Assembly (NCBI GenBank): GCA_019351995.1
Contig: JABBOD010000011.1
Location: 1 to 64,000, forward strand
From: Acidobacteriota bacterium
Lineage (GTDB): Bacteria > Actinomycetota > Actinomycetes > Actinomycetales > Microbacteriaceae
Direction of reading: 5' to 3'
DNA length: 64,000 nucleotides
Shown here: in pieces, positions 18,514-27,366 of the stretch
Layout: each line of letters opens with the position of its first letter
Numbering within the stretch: the first letter of the stretch is position 1
Made by a program: the position numbers and the translations under genes
The notes under the pieces: generated by a model
The model's input: only the letters and a program-made list of their open reading frames with translations
What the model was told of the DNA's origin: nothing
The model's database searches: none

Positions 18514-19092
18514 ATGACAGCAGTGGTGCCCGGGCTGGTGGGAGTGGTCCTCGCGGCCGGATCCGGCTCGCGAGCTGGCGGACCGAAGGGACTCCGCGAA
18601 GGCGCGGACGGGGTGCCGTGGGTGGTCACCGCGACGGCGACGCTGCGGAATGCCGGCTGCGAACGACTGATCGTCGTGACGGGCGCATGGGCGGCCGCCG
18701 TGGCGGCGCTGGTGCCGCACGGCGCCGAGACCGTGGAATGCGTCGACTGGAACACAGGGCTCTCCGCCTCGTTCCGCAGCGGTCTCGAGGCGGCTGCGTC
18801 CGCTCCCGAAGCACGCGCGGTGCTGTTGACCCTTGTCGACCTGCCGGGGATGCCGTCCTCCGTCGCGCAGCGCGTCGTCACGGCCGGTGCGGTCGACGTT
18901 ACGACGCTCCGCCGCGCGACCGTCGCGGGGAGGCCGAACCACCCGGTCCTGCTCGGCCGAGATCACTGGGTCGGTGCCGCGGCGCTGGCGGACGGCGAAC
19001 GGGGGGCCGGGCCGTACCTGCGCCGCAACGGAGCGGAACTCGTCGAGGTCGGCGATCTGTGGGATGGTGCCGATATCGACGGACCGGAGTAG
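18514..19092 (+). CDS. MocA/MobA-like molybdenum cofactor nucleotidyltransferase
   Basis: A 192-residue NTP-transferase with the glycine-rich VVLAAGSGSRAGGPKG nucleotide-binding loop at the N-terminus and LVDLPGMP containing the metal-binding Asp mid-protein. This matches the MocA-like family that attaches CMP to molybdopterin for xanthine dehydrogenase-type enzymes, which need MCD cofactor, and the XDH genes lie about 2.5 kb away. MobA (GMP) is less likely from context. The start at 18514 puts the loop at residue 10; the frame to 18484 overlaps uraD. The gene is divergent from uraD. Confidence 0.85.
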   Translation: MTAVVPGLVGVVLAAGSGSRAGGPKGLREGADGVPWVVTATATLRNAGCERLIVVTGAWAAAVAALVPHGAETVECVDWNTGLSASFRSGLEAAASAPEARAVLLTLVDLPGMPSSVAQRVVTAGAVDVTTLRRATVAGRPNHPVLLGRDHWVGAAALADGERGAGPYLRRNGAELVEVGDLWDGADIDGPE

Positions 19093-19250
19093 GCCGCCGC
19101 GCGGCTTTCCTTCGCGAGCTCATGCGACCGTTGAGCGCGACGCGCGTCGCGATTCGGCGGTCCCGTTCACGCAGGTCGAGGCTGACGGTCACAACCGAGG
19201 GGGTCGGCGTTGATCGGCACGGGGTCAGCAGCTCGACGGGAGGCGCGAGC

Positions 19251-20444
19251 TCAGGCGAGCTCCGCCGCCAGCTTCTGGCCGAGGGCGATGAGTGCCACGT
19301 CACTGCCGCGCGGGCCGACGAGGCAGAGCCCGAGGGGGGCTTCCCCACCGAACGGGCCCGGCACGGCCAGGGCCGGGATGCTGAGGGCCGGCCTCCCCGT
19401 CAAGCCGGCGATGCAGCACAGTCGGATGGTGGCGGAGCGCACGCGATCGAGCTCGGCGGAGTCCGCGGTCGCCGACGGCGCGGCGGAGGAGGCCGATGGA
19501 AGGAGCAGCACGCGGTCGCCGAGCAGTCCGTCGAGCCGCGCGGCGTGCGCGCGCATCGCGACGCGCGCATCCGCTTCCTGCTCGGGGGTGACGGCCGCGG
19601 CAATCGCGAAGCGCGCCGCCGTACCCGAACCCACGGCCCCGGGATGCGCCGTGACCCAGTCACCGTCCGCCCTCCAGGCGTCGGCCGCTTGCACGACGCG
19701 AAAGGTCTCGAACAGCTCGTCGATGTCTCCGAGGTCGACGGTCTCCGCGGGCAGTCCAGCGGCCATCGCGGTGAAGGCGTTCCGAACCGGCAGGTCCGCG
19801 ACGGCGACCAGCCCCGGATCGATCAGGAAGGCGGGCGACGGCTCGATCGAGGCTTCGCCGAGCGTGGCGGTGGCCGCGAGGCGGAGCGTCTCCCCATCCC
19901 GCGTCAGCCAGCCCACCGTGTCGAAGGAGTCCGCCAGCGGGAGGAGCCGCTCTCTGCTGACCGCCCCGTAGCTGGTGCGCAGTCCCCACAGGCCGTTATG
20001 CGAGGCGGGAACACGCACCGAGCCGGCGGTGTCGGTGCCGAGACCGATGCTCGCCTGACCGGATGCCACCGCCGATGCCGGCCCGCTCGACGAGCCGCCC
20101 GGCAGTGCGCCGGGCACGAGCGGGTTGGGCGGGGTCCCGTAGTGCGGGTTCGCGCCGTGGATCGAGTAGGCGAACTCGTCGGTCTGTGCGATCCCACGGA
20201 TCGCCGCGCCCGCCGCGAGCAGCGCCGCGACAGCCGGAGCGGTCCCGTCGGCGACTGGTGCCTCGGCGAGCCAGCTCGGGTTGCCCGCGCCAACCCGGAA
20301 GCCCTCGATATCGAACAGGTCTTTGACGGCGACGGTCTGGCCGACGAGCGTGCCGGATGCCGCCCCCGCGACGAGCGGCGAGCCCACGATCCGCCACACG
20401 CGGGCATCGATCGCGGGCGCAGGGGCCGCGACATCGTCGGCCAT
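19251..20444 (-). CDS. Amidase-signature hydrolase (AtzF/GatA-like)
   Basis: A 397-residue amidase-signature enzyme. The catalytic triad is visible: Lys in QTVAVKDLFD, the cis-Ser in PGGSSSGPASAVASG, and the nucleophile Ser in LGTDTAGSVRVPAS. Length is that of a single-domain amidase, shorter than full allophanate hydrolase. The start at 20444 is taken as the first ATG with a GAGG about 8 nt upstream; the frame extends to 20741 without conserved residues. Lying between the urate-pathway genes and modC, it could hydrolyse a ureide or allophanate-like intermediate, but the substrate cannot be read from sequence. Confidence 0.85.
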   Translation of the reverse strand: MADDVAAPAPAIDARVWRIVGSPLVAGAASGTLVGQTVAVKDLFDIEGFRVGAGNPSWLAEAPVADGTAPAVAALLAAGAAIRGIAQTDEFAYSIHGANPHYGTPPNPLVPGALPGGSSSGPASAVASGQASIGLGTDTAGSVRVPASHNGLWGLRTSYGAVSRERLLPLADSFDTVGWLTRDGETLRLAATATLGEASIEPSPAFLIDPGLVAVADLPVRNAFTAMAAGLPAETVDLGDIDELFETFRVVQAADAWRADGDWVTAHPGAVGSGTAARFAIAAAVTPEQEADARVAMRAHAARLDGLLGDRVLLLPSASSAAPSATADSAELDRVRSATIRLCCIAGLTGRPALSIPALAVPGPFGGEAPLGLCLVGPRGSDVALIALGQKLAAELA

Positions 20445-20676
20445 CAGCGCGGCCTCGGAGGCGAGTACGGCATCCAGGCGAAATCGGCCCTCCGGATGCG
20501 GGCGTGCGCCCCGCGGTTCGACGCACGAATCGGCCCGGCACCCGGCTGCAGGACGGCGTAGCTCCTCACGCGCAATCCCTCCCGGAGATGGTCCGATGCT
20601 GTCGTCAACACTACCGAGAGGATCGCGATGGCCCGCGACCAGCCCAGTGGCCTCCTGCGCGCATTCTCCGACGGAT

Positions 20677-21411
20677 CTACTCGTCGCGACGCTGGACCAG
20701 CCGAGCAACATACGGCGTCGCCGGGGCGGCCATGAGCCCATCCCAGGCGCCTCGCTGAGTGACGGTGCCGCGCTCGAGCACGAGGACGTCGGCCGCGAGC
20801 GCCGTGACGTCGGCCGCGCTGTGGGTGACGATCACCGTCGGCCCGGCGAAGTCGCGCAGGTGGCCGGCGAGCTGGCTACGGACCTCGTCGCGGATCTCGA
20901 CATCCAGCGCCGCCATCGGCTCATCGAGGAGCAGGACGTCGGGTTCGGCAGCCAGAGCGCGGGCGAGCGCCACGCGCTGCGCTTGGCCACCGCTCAACTC
21001 GTGCGGGTAGCGCGCCGCGAGCGTGCCGAGCTCGAAGCGTTCCAGCCACGGGAGTGCGGCGACCCGGGCGACCGACCGGCGGGCGCCATGCATCCGGATC
21101 CCGTAGGCGACGTTGTCGATGACGCTCAGGTGCGGGAACAGCAGAAAGTCCTGGAACACCACGCCGACCCGCCGCTCCTCGGGCGCGAGTCCGACCAGCT
21201 CACGTCTTCCGAGTTGGATGCTGCCACGCTCGGCTTCGACATGCCCGGCGAGCGCATTCAGCACCGTGGTCTTGCCCGCCCCGTTGGGTCCGACGAGCGC
21301 GAGTGGACGCCCGGCCAGGACCTCGAACGCCGCCGTCACCACGAACTCGCCACGCAGCACGGTGACGTCGACGGCCAGCCCCGGCGGGTCGAGTGCACGG
21401 AGGTCGCTCAC
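20677..21411 (-). CDS. modC: Molybdate ABC transporter ATP-binding protein
   Basis: A 244-residue ABC ATPase. Walker A is GPNGAGKTT, the Q-loop is VFQDFLLFPHL, the signature is LSGGQAQR, Walker B is VLLLDEP and the switch His is in VTHS. It lacks the C-terminal Mop/TOBE domain of E. coli ModC; that domain is instead in the first protein of the operon. It begins with GTG at 21411, overlapping the modB stop by 4 nt (GTGA), so it is translationally coupled. Last gene of regulator-modA-modB-modC. Confidence 0.95.
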   Translation of the reverse strand: MSDLRALDPPGLAVDVTVLRGEFVVTAAFEVLAGRPLALVGPNGAGKTTVLNALAGHVEAERGSIQLGRRELVGLAPEERRVGVVFQDFLLFPHLSVIDNVAYGIRMHGARRSVARVAALPWLERFELGTLAARYPHELSGGQAQRVALARALAAEPDVLLLDEPMAALDVEIRDEVRSQLAGHLRDFAGPTVIVTHSAADVTALAADVLVLERGTVTQRGAWDGLMAAPATPYVARLVQRRDE

Positions 21412-22241
21412 CCGCGCACCCCCGGCAACCAACGATCCCGCAGCGACAGCAGCACGACGACCGACACCGCCAGCAGCACGAGCGCCAAGGCGATCGACTG
21501 GTTGAGATTGGTCTGCGATGCCAGATAGCTCGCGATCGGGAGCGTCCGGGTGATACCCGGGTAGCTGCCCGCGAAGGTGATGGTCGCGCCGAACTCGCCG
21601 AGCGCACGGGCGAAGCAGAGCACGGCACCGGCGGCGATGCCGGGGGCGACCAGCGGGATCGTCACCGTGCGGAACACCCGGAACGGCGAGGCGCCGAGCG
21701 ACGCGGCAGCGAGTTCGACCCGGCGATCGGCTCCTCGCAGCGCGCCCTCGACAGCGAAGACCAGAAAGGGCATCGCGACGAAGGTCTGGGCGATCACCAC
21801 CGCACCGGTCGTGAATGGCAGCGTGATTCCGAGCTGGGCGAGGTAACGGCCCAGGATGCCGCTCCGTCCGAGCAGAAGGAGCAGCGCGAGCCCGCCGACC
21901 ACGGGCGGCAGCACGAGCGGGATCGTCACTGCCGCACGAAGCAGCCGACGCGGCAGGACCGACCACGCCACCGAGCGCGCCATGATCACGGCGAGCGGAA
22001 CCCCGAGTATCAGGCACAGCAGGGTGGAGATCGCCCCCGTGCCGAGGGAGAGTCCGAGCGCCTGCAGGGTCTCGGGCGCGAGCAACAGCCCGGGCAGCTG
22101 CGGCCACGGCGCCGAGAGCAGGATCCCGAGCAGTGGAAGCACCAGGAGCGCGATGGCGAGCCACGCGATCACCCAGAGGATGACCGCGGGGCCACGTCGA
22201 CGCGCGCTGCTGCGGCGCCTAGGGGGTCCCGAAGCCCGCAC
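21408..22241 (-). CDS. modB: Molybdate ABC transporter permease
   Basis: A 277-residue inner-membrane permease with about six transmembrane segments. The conserved cytoplasmic EAA-type loop AAASLGASPFRVFRTVTIPLVAPG couples to ModC, and LPPVVGGLALLLLLG is typical of ModB/CysT permeases. The start at 22241 overlaps the modA stop region by 23 nt. Together with ModA and ModC it imports molybdate for the cofactor genes to the right. Confidence 0.95.
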   Translation of the reverse strand: MRASGPPRRRSSARRRGPAVILWVIAWLAIALLVLPLLGILLSAPWPQLPGLLLAPETLQALGLSLGTGAISTLLCLILGVPLAVIMARSVAWSVLPRRLLRAAVTIPLVLPPVVGGLALLLLLGRSGILGRYLAQLGITLPFTTGAVVIAQTFVAMPFLVFAVEGALRGADRRVELAAASLGASPFRVFRTVTIPLVAPGIAAGAVLCFARALGEFGATITFAGSYPGITRTLPIASYLASQTNLNQSIALALVLLAVSVVVLLSLRDRWLPGVRG

Positions 22242-23013
22242 GTTTCAGCGCCGCAAGGCCGGTCGTGGAGAGGATGAACTGCTCGAAGGCCCGTGCGGCC
22301 GCCTTGTTGCTCGAGTTCTTCAGCAGCGCGATCGGGTACCGATTGATCACATTCGCGGCGTCCGGTATCGCGATCTGTGTGACCTTGTTGCCCGCCGTCG
22401 TCGCGTCGGTCACGTAGACCAACCCGGCATCCACCTCGTCCAGCTCGACCTTGGTGAGCACCGCCGTGACGTCCTGCTCCAGCGTGACCGGGGTGACCCT
22501 GAGGTGTTCGGCGGCCAGCAACGTGACCGCCGCCGATCCGCACGGCACTGCTTTGTCGCACAGCGCCACTTTCACGGCGGGATTCGCCAAGTCGCCGACC
22601 GTGGTCACCTTGGCCGGGTTCGAGGGCGGCACGATCAGGGTCAGCACGTTGGTCGCGTAGACGATCGGGGTCTGGTCGGTGAGGCCCGCATCCGTCACCG
22701 GCTTCATGGTCACCTCGTTCGCGGTCGCGAACAGGTCGGCCGGGGCACCCTGCACGATCTGGGTCGCCAGCGCCGAACTGCCGCCGAAGCTCTGGGTGAT
22801 CGTGACCTTCGGGTGCAGCTTCTCGAACTCGGTCGCGAGTTGGCCGTAGACCTGCGCCAGGGATGCCGCGGCCAGGACCGTCACCGTTCCCTTCAGCGCG
22901 TCCTGGCTGCGTGACGGGCTGGGGACGTCGGCACCGCCGACGCCGGAACAGCCCGTGAGCATCAGGGCGGCGGCAACGGTCGCGACGAGCACGGCGGGGC
23001 GGCGTGTCCTCAT
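22219..23013 (-). CDS. modA: Molybdate-binding lipoprotein
   Basis: A 264-residue periplasmic-type binding protein anchored as a lipoprotein: the signal sequence has lipobox LTGC with Cys22. The mature part begins with VTVLAAASLAQVYGQLATEFEKLHP and contains FGGSSALATQIVQGAPADLFATAN, the ModA pattern of oxyanion-binding Ser/Ala residues. Its start overlaps the upstream regulator stop by 4 nt. Confidence 0.95.
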   Translation of the reverse strand: MRTRRPAVLVATVAAALMLTGCSGVGGADVPSPSRSQDALKGTVTVLAAASLAQVYGQLATEFEKLHPKVTITQSFGGSSALATQIVQGAPADLFATANEVTMKPVTDAGLTDQTPIVYATNVLTLIVPPSNPAKVTTVGDLANPAVKVALCDKAVPCGSAAVTLLAAEHLRVTPVTLEQDVTAVLTKVELDEVDAGLVYVTDATTAGNKVTQIAIPDAANVINRYPIALLKNSSNKAAARAFEQFILSTTGLAALKRAGFGTP

Positions 23014-23450
23014 TCGTTCTCCGTACTCGGTGCTGGTGACAGGTGTTTGTCCGGAAGCTCCACGACCACGACGGTGGCCTTCACGCTCGCGACGGCGAGC
23101 ATCCCGGGCGCGAGCTCGAGTTCATCGGCCGCCTCGCGGCTCATCAGCGAGACGACCCGGAAGGGGCCGGCTTGCAGCTCGACCTGCGCCATCACGGTGT
23201 CCTTCGTGACCGCGGTCACGATGCCGGTGAACCGGTTGCGGGCGGATGCGGGAGCGAGCGGGAAGGCGGTGGCGATCGGGGACTCGGTCGCCAGCTCCGT
23301 CATCAGCGGGACGAGCTCCACCCCGTCGACGACCTGTCGACCGTTGGCCGCCTTGCGGATGCGGAGCCGACCCGCGTCGCCCCAGCGCCGAACGGTGTCA
23401 TCGCTGACGCCGAGCATGGCCGCGGCTTCGCTGATACGGAACTCGCTCAC
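23010..23450 (-). CDS. HTH plus TOBE (Mop) molybdate-responsive regulator or molybdate binder
   Basis: A 146-residue two-domain protein. Residues 1-60 are an excisionase/MerR-like HTH (FRISEAAAMLGVSDDTVRRWGDAGRL); the C-terminal 70 residues form a TOBE/Mop domain (NRFTGIVTAVTKDTVMAQVELQAGPFRVVSLMS) that binds molybdate in ModE and Mop proteins. The layout is typical of an actinobacterial molybdate sensor placed first in the mod operon. The GTG at 23450 has AGGAG just upstream; a GTG at 23462 is the alternative. It is probably an autoregulator acting at the dyad in the gap to moeB. Confidence 0.85.
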   Translation of the reverse strand: MSEFRISEAAAMLGVSDDTVRRWGDAGRLRIRKAANGRQVVDGVELVPLMTELATESPIATAFPLAPASARNRFTGIVTAVTKDTVMAQVELQAGPFRVVSLMSREAADELELAPGMLAVASVKATVVVVELPDKHLSPAPSTENE

Positions 23451-23468
23451 GACACTCCTCACCGCAGA

Positions 23469-23497
23469 TGCGTCTTGCGGGTTTGACTATAGACGCA
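23469..23497. promoter_or_regulatory. Divergent promoter dyad between mod and moe operons
   Basis: The inverted repeat TGCGTCT (23469-23475) / AGACGCA (23491-23497) is centred between the two divergent operons. Overlapping -10-like hexamers sit under its right half: TATAGA on the plus strand (23488-23493) and TATAGT on the minus strand (23491-23486). It is a candidate operator for the HTH-TOBE protein. Binding is inferred. Confidence 0.5.
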
Positions 23498-23542
23498 AAT
23501 GAGGTTCAGCGTCGATTGCGGCACTCCTGAGAGAATGGAACC

Positions 23543-24682
23543 ATGGCCTCCTCGGTCGACCCAGACTCCCCGCGCTTCCTGCGCCAGCGCGTGCTCGCGG
23601 GCTTCGGTGCCGACGGTCAGCGCGCGCTTGCCGGTGCCACGGTGCTGGTCATCGGCGCCGGTGGGGTGGGCAGCGCCGTGATCCCCGCGCTCGCGGCCGC
23701 GGGCGTCGGCACGATCGCGATCATCGACGACGACACCGTGGAGGCGAGCAACCTGTCACGGCAGACCATCCACGGCGTTGCCGACATCGGGCGGCCGAAA
23801 GTCGACTCCGCCGCGGATGCCGTGGCGCGCCTCTCCCCCGACACGGTGGTCGTGCGCCACTCCGTGCGTTTCGCCGAGAAGAACTCCTTCGAGCTCCTGC
23901 TCGACGCCAACCTGCTCATCGACTGCTCGGACAACATCGCCACGCGGTACATCGCCAACGATGCGGCCGAGATCCGCGGAATCCCCATGGTCTGGGGCTC
24001 GGCGTCCCGGTACAACGGCCAGGTCGGCGTCGCCTGGGACGAGAAGGGCGTCGACTACCGCGACCTCTTCCCCGAGCAGGCAGACGACGACGGGTCGCTC
24101 AGCTGTGAGCTCGTCGGCGTGCTGCCGACGGTCTGCGTGGTCATCGGAGCCATGATGGCGAACGAGGCGATCAAACTCATCACCGGCATCGGGGCGCCCC
24201 TGATCGGCCGGGTCGTCTCCTTCGACGCTCTCAGCGGGACGACGCGCGAGATCTCCTACGCGCGCAATCCCGACGGCCCGCGCCCCGGTTCGCTCGAGGA
24301 GCGCACGGCCATCCGCGAGCCCGACCCCGACCTCGCGGTGACGCCCACCAAACTGGCACAGCTGCTGGCCGGCCCGACGACGGCCGGCATCCACGAGACG
24401 CCGCCACTGCTTCTGGATGTTCGCGAGGCATCCGAAGCGTCGTTCGTCTCGCTGCCCGGCTCTGTGCTCATCCCGCTCGGCCAGCTGCCGGACCGCCTCG
24501 CCGAGCTCGACTCGCTGCTCCCGAGCCGGAACGCGTCGATTGTCGTCTACTGCCACCACGGCGTGCGCTCCGCGCGAGCGCTTGAGCTGCTCGAAAACGC
24601 CGGGTTCACCCGGGTGCGGCACCTGACCGGCGGCATCGACGCGTGGCGGGTGCAGGTCGATCCCGAGATGGCCGCATATTGA
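23543..24682 (+). CDS. moeB: MoeB/ThiF adenylyltransferase with C-terminal rhodanese domain
   Basis: A 379-residue E1-like enzyme that adenylates the C-terminal Gly of MoaD (and possibly ThiS). The N-terminal domain (about 10-260) carries the ATP-binding VIGAGGVGSAVIPALAAAGVGT and the conserved DDDTVEASNLSRQ. The C-terminal 100 residues are a rhodanese domain with active-site Cys337 in VVYCHHGVRSA, which probably donates sulfur to MoaD. This is the MoeZ-like fusion common in actinobacteria. It heads the moeB-moeA-moaCB-moaE operon and overlaps moeA by 4 nt. Confidence 0.94.
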   Translation: MASSVDPDSPRFLRQRVLAGFGADGQRALAGATVLVIGAGGVGSAVIPALAAAGVGTIAIIDDDTVEASNLSRQTIHGVADIGRPKVDSAADAVARLSPDTVVVRHSVRFAEKNSFELLLDANLLIDCSDNIATRYIANDAAEIRGIPMVWGSASRYNGQVGVAWDEKGVDYRDLFPEQADDDGSLSCELVGVLPTVCVVIGAMMANEAIKLITGIGAPLIGRVVSFDALSGTTREISYARNPDGPRPGSLEERTAIREPDPDLAVTPTKLAQLLAGPTTAGIHETPPLLLDVREASEASFVSLPGSVLIPLGQLPDRLAELDSLLPSRNASIVVYCHHGVRSARALELLENAGFTRVRHLTGGIDAWRVQVDPEMAAY

Positions 24683-25920
24683 GCGTCCCCAGCCGCGCCC
24701 ACGATGCCACCACCGCCCGCACATCCGTCGACGTTCACGTTGCGCGCGTGCTCGAGTTGCTCGCCCCGCTGACACCGCGGCCAACGATCATCCTGCCCCT
24801 CGCTCAGGCTCTGGATCGCGTCACCGCAGCCGAGACGGTGTCGCCGATCGAGCTCCCACCGTTCCGCAACTCGCAGATGGACGGCTTCGCCGTTCGAGCG
24901 GCGGACGTCGCCTCGGCCCCGGTGTCGCTCCCGATCGCCGGCGAGGTGGTGGCCGCACCCGGCACGCCCGCCGAGCTGCGCCCGGGCACGGCCGTGCGGA
25001 TCATGACGGGGGCTCCCGTCCCCGATGGCGCCGACACGATCGTTCCCGTCGAGGACACCCTCGAGGCGAATGACCACGTCTCGATCGCTCGCGGGCGACG
25101 CGTCGGCGAGTACATCCGGGAACCCGGCTCGGATCTGCATATCGGCGACGTGCTGCTGCCCGCCGGGCAGCTGCTCGCCTCCCGGCATCTCGGTGCGCTG
25201 GCCGCCGCCGGGCTGACGACCGTCGCCGTGCGCTCGGCGGTTCGAGTCGCCGTCATCAGCACCGGAAGCGAACTCGTCGCGCCGGGCGAGCCGCTCGGCC
25301 CCGGACAGATTCCGGATGCCAACGGCGTCGCCCTCGCCGCGGCGGCCCGATCGATCGGTGCTGACGTGGTTTTCGAGGGCCGAGTGCGCGACGACGCCGA
25401 CGGGCTGGAGGCCATGCTCGACGCCGCCGCCGCGCTCGGCGCCGAACTGATCCTCACCAGCGGTGGTGTCTCGATGGGCGACCACGAGGTCGTGCGGGAC
25501 GTGCTCGAGCCGCGCGGCGCGCACGTCGACGTGCTCGCGATGCAGCCCGGTGGCCCGCAGGCCGTGGCATCCTGGCCCGCGTCCCGTGGCGCTGCGGCCA
25601 TTCCGATCGTCTGCTTCCCCGGCAACCCGGTGAGCAGTCAGCTCAGCTTCGAGCTGTTCGTCGCCCCGACGCTGCGCGAGCTCGCGGGACGGCTGGCGGC
25701 GGCACGGGAGACCCGTGTTCTGGACTCCCCGCTGCGCTCGATCCCGGGACGGCGGCAGTTCCTCCGCGGGCGGCGAACGCCCGGCGGCGGCGTCACCACG
25801 GTGGGGGGACCGAGCTCGCATCTCGTCGCGGCGCTCGCGGCATCCGATGTGCTGATCGTCGTTCCCGAGAACGTGACAGAACTGGCGAAGGGCGATTCAG
25901 TGGAGACCTGGGAACTATGA
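24679..25920 (+). CDS. moeA: Molybdopterin molybdenumtransferase
   Basis: Inserts molybdate into adenylylated molybdopterin. 413 residues with the MoeA signature FRNSQMDGFAV, the central ISTGSELVAPGEPLGPGQIPDANG, and the active-site loops LTSGGVSMGDHEVV and CFPGNPVSSQLSFE. The proposed start is TTG at 24679, overlapping the moeB stop as TTGA; a GTG at 24643 is possible but would put 12 extra residues inside moeB. The stop overlaps moaCB by 4 nt. Confidence 0.93.
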   Translation: MSVPSRAHDATTARTSVDVHVARVLELLAPLTPRPTIILPLAQALDRVTAAETVSPIELPPFRNSQMDGFAVRAADVASAPVSLPIAGEVVAAPGTPAELRPGTAVRIMTGAPVPDGADTIVPVEDTLEANDHVSIARGRRVGEYIREPGSDLHIGDVLLPAGQLLASRHLGALAAAGLTTVAVRSAVRVAVISTGSELVAPGEPLGPGQIPDANGVALAAAARSIGADVVFEGRVRDDADGLEAMLDAAAALGAELILTSGGVSMGDHEVVRDVLEPRGAHVDVLAMQPGGPQAVASWPASRGAAAIPIVCFPGNPVSSQLSFELFVAPTLRELAGRLAAARETRVLDSPLRSIPGRRQFLRGRRTPGGGVTTVGGPSSHLVAALAASDVLIVVPENVTELAKGDSVETWEL

Positions 25921-26912
25921 GTGATCACCTGTCACATGTCGACGATCACGGCCGCGCCCGCATGATCGATGTCGGTGCGAAGCCGGTCACGCACCGGGTC
26001 GCGGTCGCCGGCGGACTGCTGCAGACCACGCAGGAGGTCATCACGCTGGTGCGCGCCGACGACCTGCCGAAGGCCGACGTGCTCGCGACCGCGCGCATCG
26101 CCGGCATCGCCGCCGCCAAGAAGACCAGCGAGCTCATCCCGCTCGCCCACCTGCTCCCGCTTGACGGGGTCACCATCGACTTCGAACTCGGCGTGGCAGC
26201 CATCGAGATCCGTGCAGCGGTGTCGGTCACCGCCCGCACCGGAGTCGAGATGGAGGCGCTCACCGCGGTCGCCATCGCCGGGCTCACCCTGCACGACATG
26301 ATCAAGGCCGTCGACCCGGCAGCGATGCTCGGCGACATCAGGCTGCTCTCGAAGTCCGGCGGCAAACACGGCAACTGGACCCGTGACGCGCGACCTTCGC
26401 CGGGTGAGCTCGTCGACACCACCCCTTCGGTCCCACGAGGTCGAGCGGTGGTCATCGTCTCCTCCACCGGAGCCGCCAACGGGACGCGCACCGATACGAC
26501 GGGTCCCCTGCTGAGCGACTGGCTGACGCGCCACGGTTTTGCTCCCGACCCCGTCGTCATCACCCCGGATGCGGCCATCGCCACCGCGATCGCCGCCGGC
26601 ATCGCCACCCACCCTGCCGTGCTTCTCACCACAGGAGGCACCGGCATCCACCCGCAGGACCGCACTCCCGAAGCCACCCGCGCCGTTCTCGACCAGGAGC
26701 TTCCCGGCATCGCCGAGGCCATCCGAACGGCCGGTCGCGCCGTCACCCCGACCGCCGCTCTCAGTCGCGCAACCGCCGGCGTCGCGGAGGGCACCATCGT
26801 CGTCAATCTGCCCGGCTCCCCCGGCGGGGTGCGCGACGGGCTGGCCGTGCTCGACGAGCTGCTCCCCCATCTCATCGACCAGCTCGCGGGCGGCGGCCAC
26901 GAAAATGGCTGA
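25917..26912 (+). CDS. moaCB: MoaC-MoaB/MogA fusion protein
   Basis: A 331-residue fusion of two cofactor enzymes. Residues 1-155 are MoaC, cyclic pyranopterin monophosphate synthase, with KKTSELIPLAHLLPL, TARTGVEMEALTAV and DMIKAVDP plus the C-terminal SGGK. Residues about 175-320 are a MoaB/MogA adenylyltransferase with LLTTGGTGIHPQDRTPEAT and NLPGSPGGVRDGLAVL. Joining the first and later steps in one chain is known in actinobacteria. ATGA overlap with moeA and 8-nt overlap with moaE. Confidence 0.94.
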   Translation: MSDHLSHVDDHGRARMIDVGAKPVTHRVAVAGGLLQTTQEVITLVRADDLPKADVLATARIAGIAAAKKTSELIPLAHLLPLDGVTIDFELGVAAIEIRAAVSVTARTGVEMEALTAVAIAGLTLHDMIKAVDPAAMLGDIRLLSKSGGKHGNWTRDARPSPGELVDTTPSVPRGRAVVIVSSTGAANGTRTDTTGPLLSDWLTRHGFAPDPVVITPDAAIATAIAAGIATHPAVLLTTGGTGIHPQDRTPEATRAVLDQELPGIAEAIRTAGRAVTPTAALSRATAGVAEGTIVVNLPGSPGGVRDGLAVLDELLPHLIDQLAGGGHENG

Positions 26913-27324
26913 CGGGGCCGTCTTCGCTCTGGTGACGGATGCCGTTCTCGATCGAGCAGCGGTCGAAGCGTTCGTGGTGACCGTGGAGGATGGCGCCGTC
27001 GTCACCTTCGAGGGCATCATCCGCGACCATGACCACGGCGCGGGCGTTTCAGCCCTCGACTATGAGGCCCATCCGGATGCCGAATCCTTCCTCCGCGATG
27101 TCTGCACCGAGGTCGCGGCGGAGACCGGCCTGCGCATCGCCGCCGCCCACCGCATCGGCCACCTGGTCATCGGCGACGTTGCCCTGATCGCAGCGGTCGC
27201 CGCTCCGCACCGAGCAGACGCCTTCGCCGCCTGCTCGCGCCTCGTCGACCTCATCAAGGAGCGCACACCGATCTGGAAGCGCCAACACCTGGACGACGGC
27301 GTCTCGGAGTGGGTCGGGCTCTAA
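26905..27324 (+). CDS. moaE: Molybdopterin synthase catalytic subunit
   Basis: Large subunit of molybdopterin synthase, 139 residues. It carries GAVVTFEGIIRDHDHG, the ALDYEAHPDAE stretch, the RIGHLVIGDVALIAAVAAPHR strand and the active-site Lys region IKERTPIWKRQ. The start is the ATG at 26905, within the last codons of moaCB; the frame extends much further upstream as an antisense-like shadow. Its partner MoaD is encoded 42 bp away on the opposite strand. Confidence 0.95.
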   Translation: MADGAVFALVTDAVLDRAAVEAFVVTVEDGAVVTFEGIIRDHDHGAGVSALDYEAHPDAESFLRDVCTEVAAETGLRIAAAHRIGHLVIGDVALIAAVAAPHRADAFAACSRLVDLIKERTPIWKRQHLDDGVSEWVGL

Positions 27325-27366
27325 ACCTTCGAGCGTCGAGGCGCCATCGCCCCAGCGCAGCGTCCG

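Noticed and set aside
19093-19250. Short gene between the MocA-like gene and the amidase
   Set aside because: Only frame continuations from shadows are open, without ribosome-binding site or conserved sequence.
18267-20561. 764-residue plus-strand open frame
   Set aside because: It runs across uraD and mocA and antisense to the amidase. It is low-complexity Arg/Gly-rich, and codon position bias belongs to the other frames.
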